Positions 47,674-49,403 of a stretch of DNA of 49,403 nucleotides are shown piece after piece. Source of the stretch: Burkholderiaceae bacterium. Lineage in GTDB: Bacteria; Pseudomonadota; Gammaproteobacteria; Burkholderiales; Burkholderiaceae_E. The stretch spans positions 1 to 49,403 of the forward strand of contig JAGXFG010000082.1 in the NCBI GenBank assembly GCA_024637395.1, written 5' to 3'. Both the position numbers and the translations under genes were made by a program. Position 1 is the first letter of the stretch; each line of letters starts with the position of its first letter. The notes under the pieces were generated by a model, which did no database searches, was not told where the DNA came from, and saw only the letters and a list, made by a program, of their open reading frames with translations.

Positions 47674-49068
47674 TCAGACCGCCCGGTGCGGGGTATCACC
47701 GGCGCCGAGATCCCAGTAGAGGCCGGTCATCATGGACAGCCCCTCGCGCAGGATCGCCGGCGGCAGGTGCTCGTTGGGCGCGTGCTGCGAGCAGCCCGGA
47801 TAGGAGTGCGGTACCCAGACCGTGCGCAAGCCGAGCAAGTCGGTAAAGATGTCGTTGGGCAGCGATCCGCCGAGGTTCGGCAGCAGCGCCGGCTTCTTCC
47901 CGGTGGTGCTGGCAATCGATGCCACGGCCCATTGGACCCACGGGTCCTCGGGGTCGATACGGGTGGCGCGGAACATCTCCTCGCGGGTGGCCGCGATCTG
48001 CACCATCGGGAAGCCCTGACGGTCGAGGTGGCGGCGCAGCGCCGGGAGAATCCGCTCGGCGTCGATGCCGACCACGAAGCGCAGCTGGCAGCGCGCCCAG
48101 GCGCGCGGCGGGATCGCGTTTACCGGCGTGTCCGGGTTGCCGGTCTTGAATGCCAGCACCTCGAACGAGCACCAGCCAAACACCCGCTCGGCGGGCGACA
48201 GCCCGGGCTCGCCCCACGCCGGCTCGACGACGGGCCCATCGGTGCCGCCATCAACCTCGCAGTCGGCCAGAGCGCGGCGCACGGCTGGCGGCAGCTCGGC
48301 CGGCACCCACTCTGGAATGCGGATCTGTCCGGTCGGCGAAACGATGCTGGCAATGGCATGGGCGAGCTGGATTCCGGGGTTCGAGATCAGCCCGCCCCAG
48401 TTGCCGGAATGGTGGCCCCCGGCACGCGCGTCGATCGTCAGATCGAAATTCACGCTGCCGCGCGAACCCAGGAACAAGGTCGGGCGCTCGGCGCTCAGGC
48501 GCGGGCCGTCGGAAGCGATCAGCAAATCGGCCGAGAACAGTTCCCGATTGGTTTCGCACAGCCCGCGCAGTCCGGGCGAGCCGGTTTCCTCGCCCATCTC
48601 GATCAGGTACTTGGAGTTGAATCCGAGCCGGCCGCGCTCGGCCAGCACATTGGCCATCGCCTGGATGTTGATCGCGTGCTGGCCCTTGTTGTCGGCGATG
48701 CCGCGGCCGTACCAGAGCCCGTCGCGCTCGGTCAACGCCCACGGCGAGAGGCCCTCGTGCCATTCCGGCTCGAGACCGCGGATCACATCGCCGTGGCCAT
48801 AGCCGAATACGGTCGGCAACGCCTGATCCTCAATGCGCTGGGCAAACAGGAACGGCGCCTTGGCGCGCGCTTGGGTCAGGGTGCGGCACTCGAAGCCCAT
48901 CGCCTCGAAGGCTGGCTGCATCTCGTCGCTCAAGTACTGCGCCAGCACCGGCGCGCGATCCGGGTTCTGGCTCTCGGTCGGGATTGCGATGCGGCGCTCA
49001 AGGATCCGGCGGAACGCGCCGGAATCGAACTGCTGCTCGGCGCGACTAATGGCGGCGGCTCGGGTCAT
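47674..49068 (-). CDS. M20-family peptidase (dipeptidase-like)
   Basis: The 464-residue product is an M20 metallopeptidase of the carnosinase/DapE-like group. Motifs are FGYGHGDVI near residue 88, YGRGIADNKGQ near 120, IEMGEETGSPGLRGL near 155 and SRGSVNFDLTI, with GGHHSGNWGG in the lid and a C-terminal His in CSQHAPNEH. No signal peptide. It lies 52 bp after the ABC transporter ATPase end and 41 bp before the amidohydrolase, fitting a peptide uptake and hydrolysis operon. Exact substrate unknown. Confidence 0.9.
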   Translation of the reverse strand: MTRAAAISRAEQQFDSGAFRRILERRIAIPTESQNPDRAPVLAQYLSDEMQPAFEAMGFECRTLTQARAKAPFLFAQRIEDQALPTVFGYGHGDVIRGLEPEWHEGLSPWALTERDGLWYGRGIADNKGQHAINIQAMANVLAERGRLGFNSKYLIEMGEETGSPGLRGLCETNRELFSADLLIASDGPRLSAERPTLFLGSRGSVNFDLTIDARAGGHHSGNWGGLISNPGIQLAHAIASIVSPTGQIRIPEWVPAELPPAVRRALADCEVDGGTDGPVVEPAWGEPGLSPAERVFGWCSFEVLAFKTGNPDTPVNAIPPRAWARCQLRFVVGIDAERILPALRRHLDRQGFPMVQIAATREEMFRATRIDPEDPWVQWAVASIASTTGKKPALLPNLGGSLPNDIFTDLLGLRTVWVPHSYPGCSQHAPNEHLPPAILREGLSMMTGLYWDLGAGDTPHRAV

Positions 49069-49120
49069 GCGATGGTTTCTCCGGTGGGGATGGTGGAAGG
49101 CGAAGACCGCGCGCCATTAC

Positions 49121-49403
49121 TCAGGCAGCGGACACCGCTCCTGGAACGATCGGGGTCGGGTAAAGATGGCACGCAACCGACCCCTGCGGCCCCGGGGTCA
49201 GCACCGGCACCTGGGTGGCGCACTGCGCCATGCGCTGCGCGCAGCGCGGGTGAAATGGGCAGCCGGGCGGCGGGTTGAGCGGATCGGGAAACGCCAGTCC
49301 CAGCCCGGTGTCGGGGATGCCAAGCCCGGGCTCCGGCGTCAGCACCGACGCCAGCAATGCCTGCGTATACGGATGGCGTGGCGTGCGAAAGAGGGTTGCG
49401 GTC
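49121..49403 (-). CDS. Peptide ABC transporter ATP-binding protein, C-terminal fragment
   Basis: Only the last 93 codons are inside the window; the gene continues beyond the right edge. The visible part is the C-terminal oligopeptide/dipeptide-transporter (oligo_HPY) region typical of OppF/DppF and OppD/DppD: FRTPRHPYTQALLASVLTPE, then GCPFHPRCAQRMAQCA and a final CHLY. The Walker motifs would lie outside. It is the first visible gene of the minus-strand operon with two M20 hydrolases. Confidence 0.9.
   Translation of the reverse strand, partial: TATLFRTPRHPYTQALLASVLTPEPGLGIPDTGLGLAFPDPLNPPPGCPFHPRCAQRMAQCATQVPVLTPGPQGSVACHLYPTPIVPGAVSAA

Overview
This window is high-GC bacterial DNA from a betaproteobacterium that can respire nitrate. 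The main evidence is gene order. The run def-fmt-htpX-rsmB-DUF4390-ntrY-ntrX-trkA-trkH is a betaproteobacterial arrangement, and a DUF3567 gene, a family I associate with Betaproteobacteria, lies next to it. A narXL-narK1K2-narGHJI locus and a LysM-dprA-topB block complete the picture. Rhodocyclales or a nearby order is likely, but this is by inspection only. Genes are tightly packed and no gene-free stretch exceeds 300 bases.

Layout. (1) 1-870: a decayed integron end, with an integrase remnant and an attI-like core site upstream of it. (2) 883-4650 (-): metH. (3) 4800-7533 (+): a fumarylacetoacetate-hydrolase-family enzyme, an Ldh_2-family dehydrogenase and an EamA transporter. (4) 7514-22851 (-): an anaerobic respiration block. 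It reads narX, narL, narK1, narK2, narG, narH, narJ, narI, a PpiC-type isomerase, then ubiU, ubiV and ubiT. It thus carries nitrate sensing, nitrate/nitrite transport, the membrane nitrate reductase and the oxygen-independent hydroxylation system for making ubiquinone, the quinone that can feed that reductase. A 12-bp-stem dyad lies between narL and narK1. (5) 22931-33761 (-): DUF3567, trkH, trkA, ntrX (short form without AAA+ domain), ntrY, a DUF4390 protein, rsmB, htpX, fmt and def. (6) 33911-39542 (+): a secreted LysM protein, dprA, topoisomerase III with a Lys/Ala-rich tail, and a ChaC-like gamma-glutamylcyclotransferase. (7) 39569-45657: a LysR regulator (-) divergent from an HMG-CoA-lyase-like enzyme, a class III CoA-transferase and a three-gene TRAP transporter (+), which read as an uptake-activation-cleavage pathway for an organic acid. 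(8) 45807-49403 (-): the end of a peptide ABC transporter ATPase, two M20-family hydrolases and a small dimeric-barrel protein, which read as a peptide or N-acyl amino acid uptake and hydrolysis operon.

No rRNA, tRNA, CRISPR array or intact insertion sequence was seen. The most interesting points are the co-linear nar-ubiUVT block, the dyad upstream of narK1, the internally deleted integron integrase, the AAA-less NtrX and the orphan lyase/CoA-transferase/TRAP module.
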